This document shows positions 1-6,416 of a stretch of 7,992 nucleotides of DNA, one piece after another. A program made the translations under genes and the position numbers. Numbering within the stretch: position 1 is the stretch's first letter; each line of letters starts with the position of its first letter. The notes beneath the pieces were generated by a model. The model ran no database searches and had not been told where the DNA came from. It saw only the letters and a list, made by a program, of their open reading frames with translations. The stretch comes from Pseudomonadota bacterium. Its GTDB lineage: Bacteria; Pseudomonadota; Gammaproteobacteria; Pseudomonadales; Azotimanducaceae. The DNA lies in the NCBI GenBank assembly GCA_027622495.1, contig JAQBYL010000182.1:1-7992 (forward strand), given 5' to 3'.

Positions 1-1094
1 ATTTTTTCGTCCCAGTCAAGCGCCTGAAAAATACGCTCTCCGCTCGCCATGGCGCGGAACAGAATGTTGGTCTGTTCACCCAGAACCACGATCGGATGGA
101 ACAGCATGTCGATGAACCGGGTAAACAGAATGACACTGCCGAGCGACATCTCACCCTGAACCGCCTCACCGCCACCAACCCAGATGATCACACCCAGCCC
201 GATGTGCGCCATGGAGTCGGTAAACGCGCCGTACATCGTTTCAAGACGCGCGGTTTTCAGCTCATGCGCGCGATTCTCGGTATTGATATCGGTGTAAACC
301 TCGAGATTGTGTTCCTGCCGCTGCGACAGGGCCACCACCTGCAGACCGGCCAGGTTCTCATGCAGGTTCTGGTTCAGGGCTGAAAGCGTCTGACGGACCA
401 GGCGAAAGATCAGTCGGGTCGCACGCCGGAAGAAGAAGGTCACAGCACCCATCAGCGGCAGGGCCAGCAGCAGATACAGGGTCAGCTTTACATCTACAGC
501 AAGCATGATGAGAAGGGCAACAAAGAAAGGCACAAGCTCACCGATGAGCGTTCCCAGCCCGCGCAACAGTTCGTACAGAGCCTCTATATCGTTGGTGACA
601 CGGGTCATCACGCGGCCCACAGCCACCCGGTCATAAAACGAGGAAGGCCGCGTCTCCAGATGACGGAACAGATCCAGCCGCAGATCGCGCAGGCCGTTGA
701 TCACAGAAGAAGTCAGGGTCAGACGATGAGCGTGACCGGTGAACGCCCAGGCAATCTGCAGGCCCGCATACAGCAGGCAGGCGGCGAACAGCGGGTGCAC
801 ACCGAGAAAAGCGGTTAACCAGTCGGTCACTTCAATCATACCCAGATCTGGTGCCAGGTTTTCGGTTTCGCCGCGCAGCACGTGATCGATAACCACCAGC
901 GAAATAACCACTGGCAGGAGCACCTGCAGAGTGGAAGCAATCAGTACCAGGACCGCGCTCACGCCGAATGTAACCCGGTAAGGTTTCATCCATTTGAGCA
1001 GCCGTCGTAGAAGATGCAGGTTGAGGACCGACCCGGACAGATCCGCATCGAACATGGAATGGTCGCGTTTGACCGGGGTACTCACGGTTGCCAT
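1..1094 (-). CDS. ABC exporter half-transporter, permease part only (3' end outside window)
   Basis: Reading the minus strand from ATG at 1094 gives 364 codons with no stop before the window edge. The product is the membrane domain of a type IV (exporter-fold) ABC half-transporter. A cytosolic lead of about 38 residues ends in a KWMKPYR motif. Hydrophobic segments lie near residues 42-70, 100-120, 184-200, 204-222, 288-308 and 318-340. A coupling-helix region around 152-178 (FYDRVAVGRVMTRVTNDIEA) matches the family. The nucleotide-binding domain lies beyond the left edge, so Walker and signature motifs cannot be checked. The start overlaps the stop of the upstream ABC gene (TGATG, one shared base), so translation is probably coupled; only a weak GGGG stretch precedes it. 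It is most likely the catalytically competent partner in a heterodimer with the 1094-2857 product, like MdlB, BmrD or TM288. The substrate is unknown. Confidence 0.93.
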   Translation of the reverse strand, partial: MATVSTPVKRDHSMFDADLSGSVLNLHLLRRLLKWMKPYRVTFGVSAVLVLIASTLQVLLPVVISLVVIDHVLRGETENLAPDLGMIEVTDWLTAFLGVHPLFAACLLYAGLQIAWAFTGHAHRLTLTSSVINGLRDLRLDLFRHLETRPSSFYDRVAVGRVMTRVTNDIEALYELLRGLGTLIGELVPFFVALLIMLAVDVKLTLYLLLALPLMGAVTFFFRRATRLIFRLVRQTLSALNQNLHENLAGLQVVALSQRQEHNLEVYTDINTENRAHELKTARLETMYGAFTDSMAHIGLGVIIWVGGGEAVQGEMSLGSVILFTRFIDMLFHPIVVLGEQTNILFRAMASGERIFQALDWDEK

Positions 1095-2857
1095 CAGGTC
1101 GGCACCCCAAGAGCGCCTTCATAGTCGGACGCATCAGCCCCTTCGCGCTGAATGCGTTCCAGTTCAGCGTATTGACCGCCTCTCTGGATCAGTTGTTCAT
1201 GGGTACCGATTTCGACGATGCGACCACCATCGAGGATGACGATCCGATCGGAGTGGCGTGCGGTGGAAACCCGATGCGAAACAAGCAGCGTGGTCTGACC
1301 GCGGCGAAGGCGTTTCAGCTCACCCAGGATGTGTTCTTCGGTTTCGGTGTCGACACTGGAAAAACAGTCATCGAGGATCAGAACCGGCGCATGGCGGATT
1401 AAGCCCCGGGCAAGGGTCGCACGCTGTTTCTGACCCCCCGAGAGGGTCACGCCGCGTTCGCCGACCAGGGTGTCGAGCTGGTCCGGAAAGTCTTCGATGG
1501 TTTCTTTCAGATCCGCAGAACCAGCCGCGGCCCAGATTGCGTTGAGTGTGCGTGTTGGATCATCGTAGGTCAGGTTGTCGCGCAGAGGCTGACCGAACAG
1601 GAACGGATCCTGAGGGACCATGGCGATCTGACTGCGCAACTGTGCCAGCGGGTAGTCGGCAACATCGTGGCCATCGATAAATATGCTGCCAGGCGCTGGA
1701 TCGAGCAGTCGGACGATCTGCTTGAGCAGCGTGGTCTTACCAGCGCCAACTCTGCCCATGATCGATATGGATTCGCCTTTTGCGATGTTGAGATTAACCT
1801 CGCACAGGGCGTCGACGTTCTGACCGCGATAGCGGTATGTCAGGTCTTTGATCAGAATATCGCCGGTGATACGGGTCGGTGTGGTACCAGATGGTCGGTC
1901 GGCAATTTCCGGATCGAGGTCGAGTACCTCAAACAAACGGACGCACGCAACGCCACCGCGCTGGAACAGGTTGATGATGAAACCGGCCACCCTGAATGGT
2001 TGTACAACCATGTTCACATACATGAAGAAGGCAACCAGTTCACCAAGCGTCATGGTGCCCTCAACAACCTGAAAACCACCATAGGCAAGGATCGTGATCG
2101 AGCAGACGGCGGCGAGGCTCGGCATCCACGCCATCATCAGAGAATTGATCCGGGCCTGGGTATAAAAAGCTGTGGCATATTCCTGATTGGTTGCAGCGAA
2201 ACGTTTGATTTCGTTGTCTTCCTGAACCATGGCCTGGATCGTCCGTATGCCAGACAGGTTCTCCTGTGTGTGTGCACCGAGGTCAGACAGCCGGTCCTGG
2301 ACTTCCTGCGATGCGATCCCCATCTGACGTGAGGACCATTGCGCGTACATGAACACAAATGGCATCGGCGGAAGTAACAGAAGGGTCAGCACCGGCGACA
2401 GATAAAGCATGAAGCCAAAGCCAACCACCGATGCGTAGACCATGATGACCAGCAATATGCTGCCCATGGCGACAAGGCGCTGAATCAGTGAAATGTCTGC
2501 CACTGCACGGGTCATCATGTCACCGACGGTGTAGCGGCCGAAAAAATCAGACCCCTGGTGTTGCAGGGCGTTGTACAGACCCTGGCGCAGATCGAAAGCG
2601 ATGTTCAAACCGACGCTGCGAACGGCGTATCGGGCATAGGTGATCACGCCGTAGCGCACGACCACGGCTGCCAGGATGCCGATGGCAGGTATGCCGAGAT
2701 CGGCCTTGCCGTCTGCGACGCTGTCGATCCCCATCGCCAGAAACAAGGGAATCAACGCTTCGAGCAGCCTTGACACACCGAAGGCGATGATGCCGCTCAG
2801 CATGCGAAGGCGATAGGGTGTGAGGTACCCGGTCAGTCTGAGGAGTGGTTTGAACAA
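1094..2857 (-). CDS. ABC exporter half-transporter, permease-ATPase fusion with degenerate Walker B (MdlA-like)
   Basis: This is a complete 587-residue inner-membrane half-transporter. The exporter membrane domain covers about residues 15-300, with the family motif FFGRYTVGDMMTRAVADI at 105-122. The ATPase domain covers about 335-570: Walker A GRVGAGKT at 368-375, Q-loop Q416, signature LSGGQ at 472-476, Walker B ending at D496, and H-loop H528. The residue after Walker B is D497 (LILDDCFSSVD), not the catalytic glutamate. In known heterodimeric exporters (TM287/288, BmrCD, E. coli MdlA) this marks the subunit forming the degenerate ATP site. The partner is therefore probably the next gene, which overlaps by one base. 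The start is TTG at 2857, 5 bp after the asnS stop; an AAGG lies only 3 nt before it, so coupling to asnS is likely. An ATG at codon 19 is possible but would cut into the conserved N-terminus and has no ribosome site. Substrate unknown: drug, lipid or peptide export are all possible. Confidence 0.95.
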   Translation of the reverse strand: MFKPLLRLTGYLTPYRLRMLSGIIAFGVSRLLEALIPLFLAMGIDSVADGKADLGIPAIGILAAVVVRYGVITYARYAVRSVGLNIAFDLRQGLYNALQHQGSDFFGRYTVGDMMTRAVADISLIQRLVAMGSILLVIMVYASVVGFGFMLYLSPVLTLLLLPPMPFVFMYAQWSSRQMGIASQEVQDRLSDLGAHTQENLSGIRTIQAMVQEDNEIKRFAATNQEYATAFYTQARINSLMMAWMPSLAAVCSITILAYGGFQVVEGTMTLGELVAFFMYVNMVVQPFRVAGFIINLFQRGGVACVRLFEVLDLDPEIADRPSGTTPTRITGDILIKDLTYRYRGQNVDALCEVNLNIAKGESISIMGRVGAGKTTLLKQIVRLLDPAPGSIFIDGHDVADYPLAQLRSQIAMVPQDPFLFGQPLRDNLTYDDPTRTLNAIWAAAGSADLKETIEDFPDQLDTLVGERGVTLSGGQKQRATLARGLIRHAPVLILDDCFSSVDTETEEHILGELKRLRRGQTTLLVSHRVSTARHSDRIVILDGGRIVEIGTHEQLIQRGGQYAELERIQREGADASDYEGALGVPT

Positions 2858-2862
2858 GGGCC

Positions 2863-4248
2863 TTAAAAACTTGCGTTGTTAGGGACGCGCGGAAACGGAA
2901 TCGCGTCACGGATGTTTTCCATGCCGGTCATATACAGGACCAGACGCTCGAGACCCAGCCCGAAACCCGCATGCGGGACGGTGCCGTAGCGCCGCAGATC
3001 ACGGTACCACCACAGCTCCTCTTTGAGCGCAGGATTTTGCCTGTGCATGCTTGCGTCCAGCACATCCAGCCGTTCTTCACGCTGACTGCCGCCAATGATC
3101 TCACCCACGCCGGGGACCAGAACGTCCATCGCCGCGACGGTTTTTTCATCGTCGTTCAAACGCATGTAGAACGCTTTGATCTCTTTGGGATAGTTCATGA
3201 CGATGACGGGGCCACCGATGTGTTCCTCGGTGATGAACCGTTCGTGTTCGGATTGCAGGTCCAGGCCCCATTCAACCGGGAATTCGAACTTGCGCCCGGA
3301 CTTTTTAAGGATGTCGACCGCGTCTGTGTAGTTCATCCGCACAAAGTCGGATGCGGTGAGAGCCTGCAGGCGCTTGATCACCTGATCGTCAACGCGTTGT
3401 TCAAAAAAGGCCAGATCGTCGCCGCGGCTGTTCAGAACGTCGGTGCAGATGTTTTTCAAGTAGGCTTCGGCGAGGGCTGCATTGTCACGCAGATCAGCAA
3501 AGGCGATCTCCGGTTCGATCATCCAGAACTCCGCGAGATGACGACTGGTGTTGGAGTTCTCGGCGCGGAAAGTTGGACCGAATGTGTACACCCGGGTCAG
3601 CGCGCTTGCGTAGGTTTCGAGATTCAACTGACCGGAGACGGTGAGGTGAGTTTCCTGGCCGAAAAAGTCGGCGCTGAAATCCGTTTCGCGGTTGATCGTC
3701 TCCAGCGTCGATACGCGGAACAGGTCACCGGCACCCTCGCAGTCGCTGGCGGTAATGATGGGCGTATTGACCCACACGAAACCATTGCTGTGAAAGTACT
3801 GATGGGTTGCCTGGGCAATCGCGTTACGGACCCTTGCCAGAGCGCCGAATGTGTTGGTCCTCGGTCGCAGGTGCGCCACCGTTCTCAGGTATTCATAGGT
3901 GTGTTGTTTCTTGGCGATGGGGTAGGTTTCCGGATCGTCGACCCAGCCCACTACCTCAACCTGGGTTGCCTGAATCTCGCGGGTCTGGCCCTTGCCGGTG
4001 CTTTCCACTACCGTGCCGATCACTCGAACCGAGCATCCTGTCGCGAGCTGTGATATCTCGCTGTCATAGTTGGGCAGTTCGCCGTCGGCAACCGCCTGCA
4101 GCGTATCGAAGCAGGAGCCGTCATGGATGTGCAGAAACGAAAAACCGGCTTTTGATGCGCGTCGGGACCGGATCCAGCCCTGCACTGTGACCTCAGTGCC
4201 GACAATGATCCGCTGGTTTAGTATTGCGTCGATGGTGGCCGCGGCCAT
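2863..4248 (-). CDS. asnS: Asparaginyl-tRNA synthetase
   Basis: This cytosolic class IIb aminoacyl-tRNA synthetase charges tRNA-Asn with asparagine using ATP. The protein has 461 residues, close to the usual bacterial AsnRS length (E. coli about 466). An N-terminal OB-fold anticodon-binding domain spans about 15-105 (VTVQGWIRSRRASK). The catalytic domain carries motif 2 at 227-245 (FRAENSNTSRHLAEFWMIE) and motif 3 at 428-436 (GFGLGLERL). The C-terminus IPFPRVPNNASF is characteristic of AsnRS and separates it from AspRS and LysRS. No frameshift or missing motif is seen. The start is ATG at 4248, preceded by AGAAGG at 4254-4259 with a 5-nt gap. It is the first gene of a minus-strand unit that continues 5 bp later into the two ABC exporter genes. 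Its presence suggests the organism charges tRNA-Asn directly, though this alone does not exclude an amidotransferase route. Confidence 0.98.
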   Translation of the reverse strand: MAAATIDAILNQRIIVGTEVTVQGWIRSRRASKAGFSFLHIHDGSCFDTLQAVADGELPNYDSEISQLATGCSVRVIGTVVESTGKGQTREIQATQVEVVGWVDDPETYPIAKKQHTYEYLRTVAHLRPRTNTFGALARVRNAIAQATHQYFHSNGFVWVNTPIITASDCEGAGDLFRVSTLETINRETDFSADFFGQETHLTVSGQLNLETYASALTRVYTFGPTFRAENSNTSRHLAEFWMIEPEIAFADLRDNAALAEAYLKNICTDVLNSRGDDLAFFEQRVDDQVIKRLQALTASDFVRMNYTDAVDILKKSGRKFEFPVEWGLDLQSEHERFITEEHIGGPVIVMNYPKEIKAFYMRLNDDEKTVAAMDVLVPGVGEIIGGSQREERLDVLDASMHRQNPALKEELWWYRDLRRYGTVPHAGFGLGLERLVLYMTGMENIRDAIPFPRVPNNASF

Positions 4249-4277
4249 GACTGCCTTCTACATTGGTAAGAAACGCA

Positions 4278-4294
4278 ATGATACTGAATATCAT
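4278..4294. repeat. Inverted repeat ATGATA-N5-TATCAT
   Basis: Two perfect 6-bp arms (4278-4283 and 4289-4294) flank a 5-bp spacer CTGAA. The odd spacer and short arms resemble a dimeric regulator site more than an RNA hairpin. It lies in the AT-rich core of the asnS/DUF3014 divergent spacer, where promoter elements would sit. No named regulator is recognised. Confidence 0.4.
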
Positions 4295-4298
4295 CGTC

Positions 4299-4316
4299 GT
4301 AGGGATCATTCCCTAC
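4299..4316. repeat. Inverted repeat GTAGGGA-N4-TCCCTAC
   Basis: Two perfect 7-bp arms (4299-4305 and 4310-4316) flank a TCAT loop. It ends 3 bp before the ribosome-binding site of the DUF3014 gene. As DNA it could be an operator; as RNA in the plus-strand leader it could form a stable 7-bp, 4-nt-loop hairpin next to the Shine-Dalgarno sequence. It has no U-tract on either strand, so it is not an intrinsic terminator. Confidence 0.45.
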
Positions 4317-4319
4317 CCA

Positions 4320-4325
4320 CAAGGA
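4320..4325 (+). promoter_or_regulatory. Ribosome-binding site of the DUF3014 gene
   Basis: CAAGGAG at 4320-4326 contains a strong Shine-Dalgarno core AAGGAG, about 10 nt before the ATG at 4337. It supports that start and sits directly after the 4299-4316 inverted repeat. Confidence 0.65.
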
Positions 4326-4336
4326 GATAAAGGGGC

Positions 4337-5113
4337 ATGGACAACCGAATTCTGATAGCAGTAGCGGCACTGGTTCTGGTGGTGCTGGCCTTTGTGTTCT
4401 GGCCCGAAGCAGAAACGGTGGCAGTTGATCCCCCCGAGGTGCCGGTTCAGAAGGTAGCGCAGCCGGTGGTTCCTGCACCGGACCTGGTCGATCCTGTGGA
4501 ACCCGTGCCGCTGCCGGACCCGCCGGAACCCGAGATCGCCCTGCCGGTGTTGAGCGAAAGCGATCCATTTACCCTGGAACAGATCGAGGACTTCGACCTG
4601 CCGTCAGCATGGACCGAGCGCGACGATCTGGTGCGAAGGCTTGCGGTGGTCATCGATAACGCAGCAGATGGCAAGTATCCGAATCGGCAGCTGGGCTTTT
4701 TAGCTCCGAGCGGTGCTTTCAAGGTGGTCCCGGAAGGGGACAGGGTGTTTGTCGATGAAACCAATTACAACCGCTTTGACGGGCACGTTGATACCCTGGT
4801 GAATATTGAACCGGAATCTCTGGTGTCGGTGATCGACATGCTGGAACCCTTGATCAGTGAAGCCATGGGCGAGCTCGGCAACCGTTCGGATGTCAAAACC
4901 GAACTGCAGGCAGCGCTGGATCAGATTCTGGCGGTTCCAATCGTCCGCCGACCTGTCGAACTGGTTCGTCCCAATGTGCTCTATGAGTACAGCGATACTC
5001 GCCTGGAAAGTCTGACCCCGCTGCAGAAGCAGGTGTTGCGGATGGGCCCGGATAACGTTCAACGTCTGCAGGTTTACCTGCGACGGGTTGCGGTCGCGCT
5101 CAATTCAGAGTGA
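4337..5113 (+). CDS. DUF3014 family membrane-anchored protein
   Basis: The protein has 258 residues. One hydrophobic segment at about residues 5-22 (LIAVAALVLVVLAFVFW) makes an N-terminal inner-membrane anchor. There is no lipobox cysteine and no clear signal-peptidase site. A proline- and acid-rich linker follows at about 31-75, of the kind that spans periplasm or wall space. The rest, about 77-250, matches my memory of the DUF3014 family: LAPSGAFKVVPEGDRVFV near 122-139, a run of helices, and VLRMGPDNVQRLQVYLRR near the C-terminus. DUF3014 has no established biochemical function that I know of. The start is supported by AAGGAG upstream. The last 14 bases overlap the end of the convergent acyltransferase gene. 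It appears to be a single-gene unit divergent from asnS; a periplasmic or envelope role is inferred only from topology. Confidence 0.85.
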   Translation: MDNRILIAVAALVLVVLAFVFWPEAETVAVDPPEVPVQKVAQPVVPAPDLVDPVEPVPLPDPPEPEIALPVLSESDPFTLEQIEDFDLPSAWTERDDLVRRLAVVIDNAADGKYPNRQLGFLAPSGAFKVVPEGDRVFVDETNYNRFDGHVDTLVNIEPESLVSVIDMLEPLISEAMGELGNRSDVKTELQAALDQILAVPIVRRPVELVRPNVLYEYSDTRLESLTPLQKQVLRMGPDNVQRLQVYLRRVAVALNSE

Positions 5114-6290
5114 AACGGCCGGCCCTGACCTGGTTTAAGTCCACCGTGTTTTTGAACGGACTGTGGCGTTCGATCCATTCGATGTCGGCCTGCACATGCT
5201 GGCGTTCCTCGGTCAGAAAGTTGTCTACCGCACGGCGAAAACCAGGATCGCTGATCCAGTGAGCACTGTAGGTTGCCTGCGGTAAATAACCCCGGGCAAC
5301 CTTGTGCTGGCCCTGCGCACCTGCCTCTACTCTTGTCAGGCCCCGCTCGATCGCGAAATCGATTGCCTGGTAGTAGCAGGTTTCAAAATGCAGAAAACGG
5401 TGGTCCTCCAGGCAGCCCCAGTTACGCCCGAACAGGGTATCTGAGCCGATGAAGTTGAGGGCGCCTGCAATATACCGGCCCGCCCGTTTGCACATGATCA
5501 GGAGGATGTCATCGGGCATGCTGGCAGAGACTTCGGAGAAGAATGCCCGGGTGAGGTACGGTGAGCCCCATTTGCGCGAGCCGGTGTCGGTGTAGAAACG
5601 ATAAAAAGCATCCCAGTGTGCCTCACACAGGTCAGAGCCGGTCAGCAGTTCGATTTCTATTCCCTGGTTGAGTGCATCGCGCCGTTCGCGTTTCAAGTTC
5701 TTGCGTTTCTTTGATGAAAGCTCTGACAGGAAGTCGTCAAAACAGCGATAGCCGGGGTTATGCCAGTGATATTGCTGATCCATACGCTGAAGAAAACCCA
5801 GCTTTCCGGCGGCCTGCCATTGCGGTTCGGTGAGAAAAGTCATGTGCAGAGACGACACGCCGATCTGATCGGTGACCTGTATGCAGGCCTCGAGCAATGC
5901 CTGCTCGATGATGGGATCAGCCCCGCGGGCAAGAACCCGGCGACCGCTTGCCGGTGTGAAGGGCACACTGACCTGCAGCTTTGGATAATACTCACCCCCA
6001 GCGCGCCGCCAGGCGTCAGCCCAGCCGGCGTCGAACACATACTCCCCCTGCGAGTGGCCTTTCAGATACATGGGGACCACCCCCAGCAGAGTTTCACCCT
6101 CTTCGAGCATCAGGTGAAAGGGCTTCCAGCCGGTCCGGGGCGTTGCACTGACACTTTTTTCCATTGCGTGCAGAAAGGCATGGCTGAGGAACGGGTTATA
6201 GGGTTGACCTTGCGGATTGGCACATTCATCCCAGTGCCGTGCATCGATTTCGCCGATGTCGTTCAGAATTTTTGCCGTGCGTGTTGCCAA
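5100..6290 (-). CDS. FemAB-like / COG3146 GNAT-fold N-acyltransferase
   Basis: This cytosolic protein belongs to the family known as DUF482, FemAB_like or COG3146 'predicted N-acyltransferase', often labelled 'peptidoglycan biosynthesis protein' although substrates are not established. Numbering from the GTG at 6308, visible family features are PYNPFLSHAFLHAME at 36-50, VFDAGWADAWRRAGGEYYPKL at 91-111, a basic stretch KKRKNLKRERR at 200-210, and a C-terminal acyltransferase core with GRNWGCLEDHRFLHFETCYY at 294-313 and EAGAQGQHKVARGYLP at 328-343. The open frame extends to GTG at 6308 (402 residues), but GGAGGG at 6297-6302 sits 6 nt before an in-frame TTG at 6290. I therefore take TTG as the start (396 residues). 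No signal peptide or membrane segment is seen. It converges on the DUF3014 gene with a 14-bp overlap and diverges from the adaptor gene. Confidence 0.92.
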   Translation of the reverse strand: MATRTAKILNDIGEIDARHWDECANPQGQPYNPFLSHAFLHAMEKSVSATPRTGWKPFHLMLEEGETLLGVVPMYLKGHSQGEYVFDAGWADAWRRAGGEYYPKLQVSVPFTPASGRRVLARGADPIIEQALLEACIQVTDQIGVSSLHMTFLTEPQWQAAGKLGFLQRMDQQYHWHNPGYRCFDDFLSELSSKKRKNLKRERRDALNQGIEIELLTGSDLCEAHWDAFYRFYTDTGSRKWGSPYLTRAFFSEVSASMPDDILLIMCKRAGRYIAGALNFIGSDTLFGRNWGCLEDHRFLHFETCYYQAIDFAIERGLTRVEAGAQGQHKVARGYLPQATYSAHWISDPGFRRAVDNFLTEERQHVQADIEWIERHSPFKNTVDLNQVRAGRFTLN

Positions 6291-6296
6291 TTCAAA

Positions 6297-6302
6297 CCCT
6301 CC
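6297..6302 (-). promoter_or_regulatory. Ribosome-binding site that sets a TTG start for the acyltransferase
   Basis: The minus strand reads GGAGGG here, then TTTGAA, then TTG. A near-perfect Shine-Dalgarno with a 6-nt spacer favours TTG at 6290 over the in-frame GTG at 6308. The GTG has no comparable site upstream and would place this motif inside the coding region. Confidence 0.7.
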
Positions 6303-6365
6303 GACCACCAGTCTAACCGACTTTCCGACGTTTTCGTCCCGCCACTCTACGTGTACCCGGGACTT

Positions 6366-6374
6366 TGCTAAACT
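6366..6374 (+). promoter_or_regulatory. Candidate extended -10 promoter for the adaptor-ABC operon
   Basis: TGCTAAACT combines a TG extension with a hexamer TAAACT (4 of 6 to TATAAT). It would place transcription start near 6381, about 36 nt before the preferred TTG start. No good -35 hexamer is visible 16-18 bp upstream, which is tolerable for an extended -10 promoter. It is the best promoter candidate in the 126-bp divergent spacer 6291-6416. Confidence 0.35.
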
Positions 6375-6406
6375 CGCAGGCCATAGTGAGTGCGGGCAAG
6401 CACCGT

Positions 6407-6411
6407 AGGAG
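6407..6411 (+). promoter_or_regulatory. Ribosome-binding site that sets a TTG start for the adaptor
   Basis: AGGAG here is followed by CGAGA and then TTG at 6417. The 5-nt gap is good for initiation. The upstream in-frame GTG at 6390 has no purine-rich site and would place this motif inside the gene. Confidence 0.65.
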
Positions 6412-6416
6412 CGAGA

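Larger units (their letters stand above)
4249..4336. promoter_or_regulatory. Divergent intergenic region between asnS and the DUF3014 gene
   Basis: This 88-bp spacer must hold the promoter(s) for asnS to the left and probably for the DUF3014 gene to the right. It is richer in A and T than its surroundings, especially 4271-4296. I could not pick a convincing -35/-10 pair on either strand; TATCAT-like and GAATAT-like hexamers occur but lack good partners. It contains the two inverted repeats listed separately. The role is inferred from gene orientation, not from a recognised promoter. Confidence 0.6.

Noticed and set aside
1667..2332. A 221-codon plus-strand open frame opposite the ABC exporter gene
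   Set aside because: It is antisense to a complete, motif-intact ABC gene and its translation shows no family features.
2971..4053. A 360-codon open frame on the plus strand opposite asnS
   Set aside because: It lies wholly within the unmistakable asnS gene on the other strand, has no recognisable domain or ribosome site, and is the kind of long antisense frame that GC-rich coding DNA produces.
4299..4316. The GTAGGGA/TCCCTAC hairpin as an intrinsic terminator
   Set aside because: No run of T follows on either strand, and it lies upstream of two divergent genes where no transcript should end.
4337..4410. DUF3014 protein as a lipoprotein
   Set aside because: The hydrophobic N-terminal segment is not followed by any cysteine in a lipobox context, so a simple membrane anchor fits better.
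5117..5124. GGCCGGCC palindrome just after the DUF3014 stop
   Set aside because: It is inside the acyltransferase coding region (codons for RAGR) and lacks a T-tract. An 8-bp GC palindrome is unremarkable at this base composition.
6310..6315. TAGACT on the minus strand as a -10 element for the acyltransferase gene
   Set aside because: It has no reasonable -35 partner and would put the transcript start almost on top of the Shine-Dalgarno at 6297-6302.
5760..6371. A 203-codon plus-strand open frame opposite the acyltransferase gene
   Set aside because: It is a shadow of the clearly coding minus-strand frame and extends into the divergent spacer without a ribosome site or recognisable domain.
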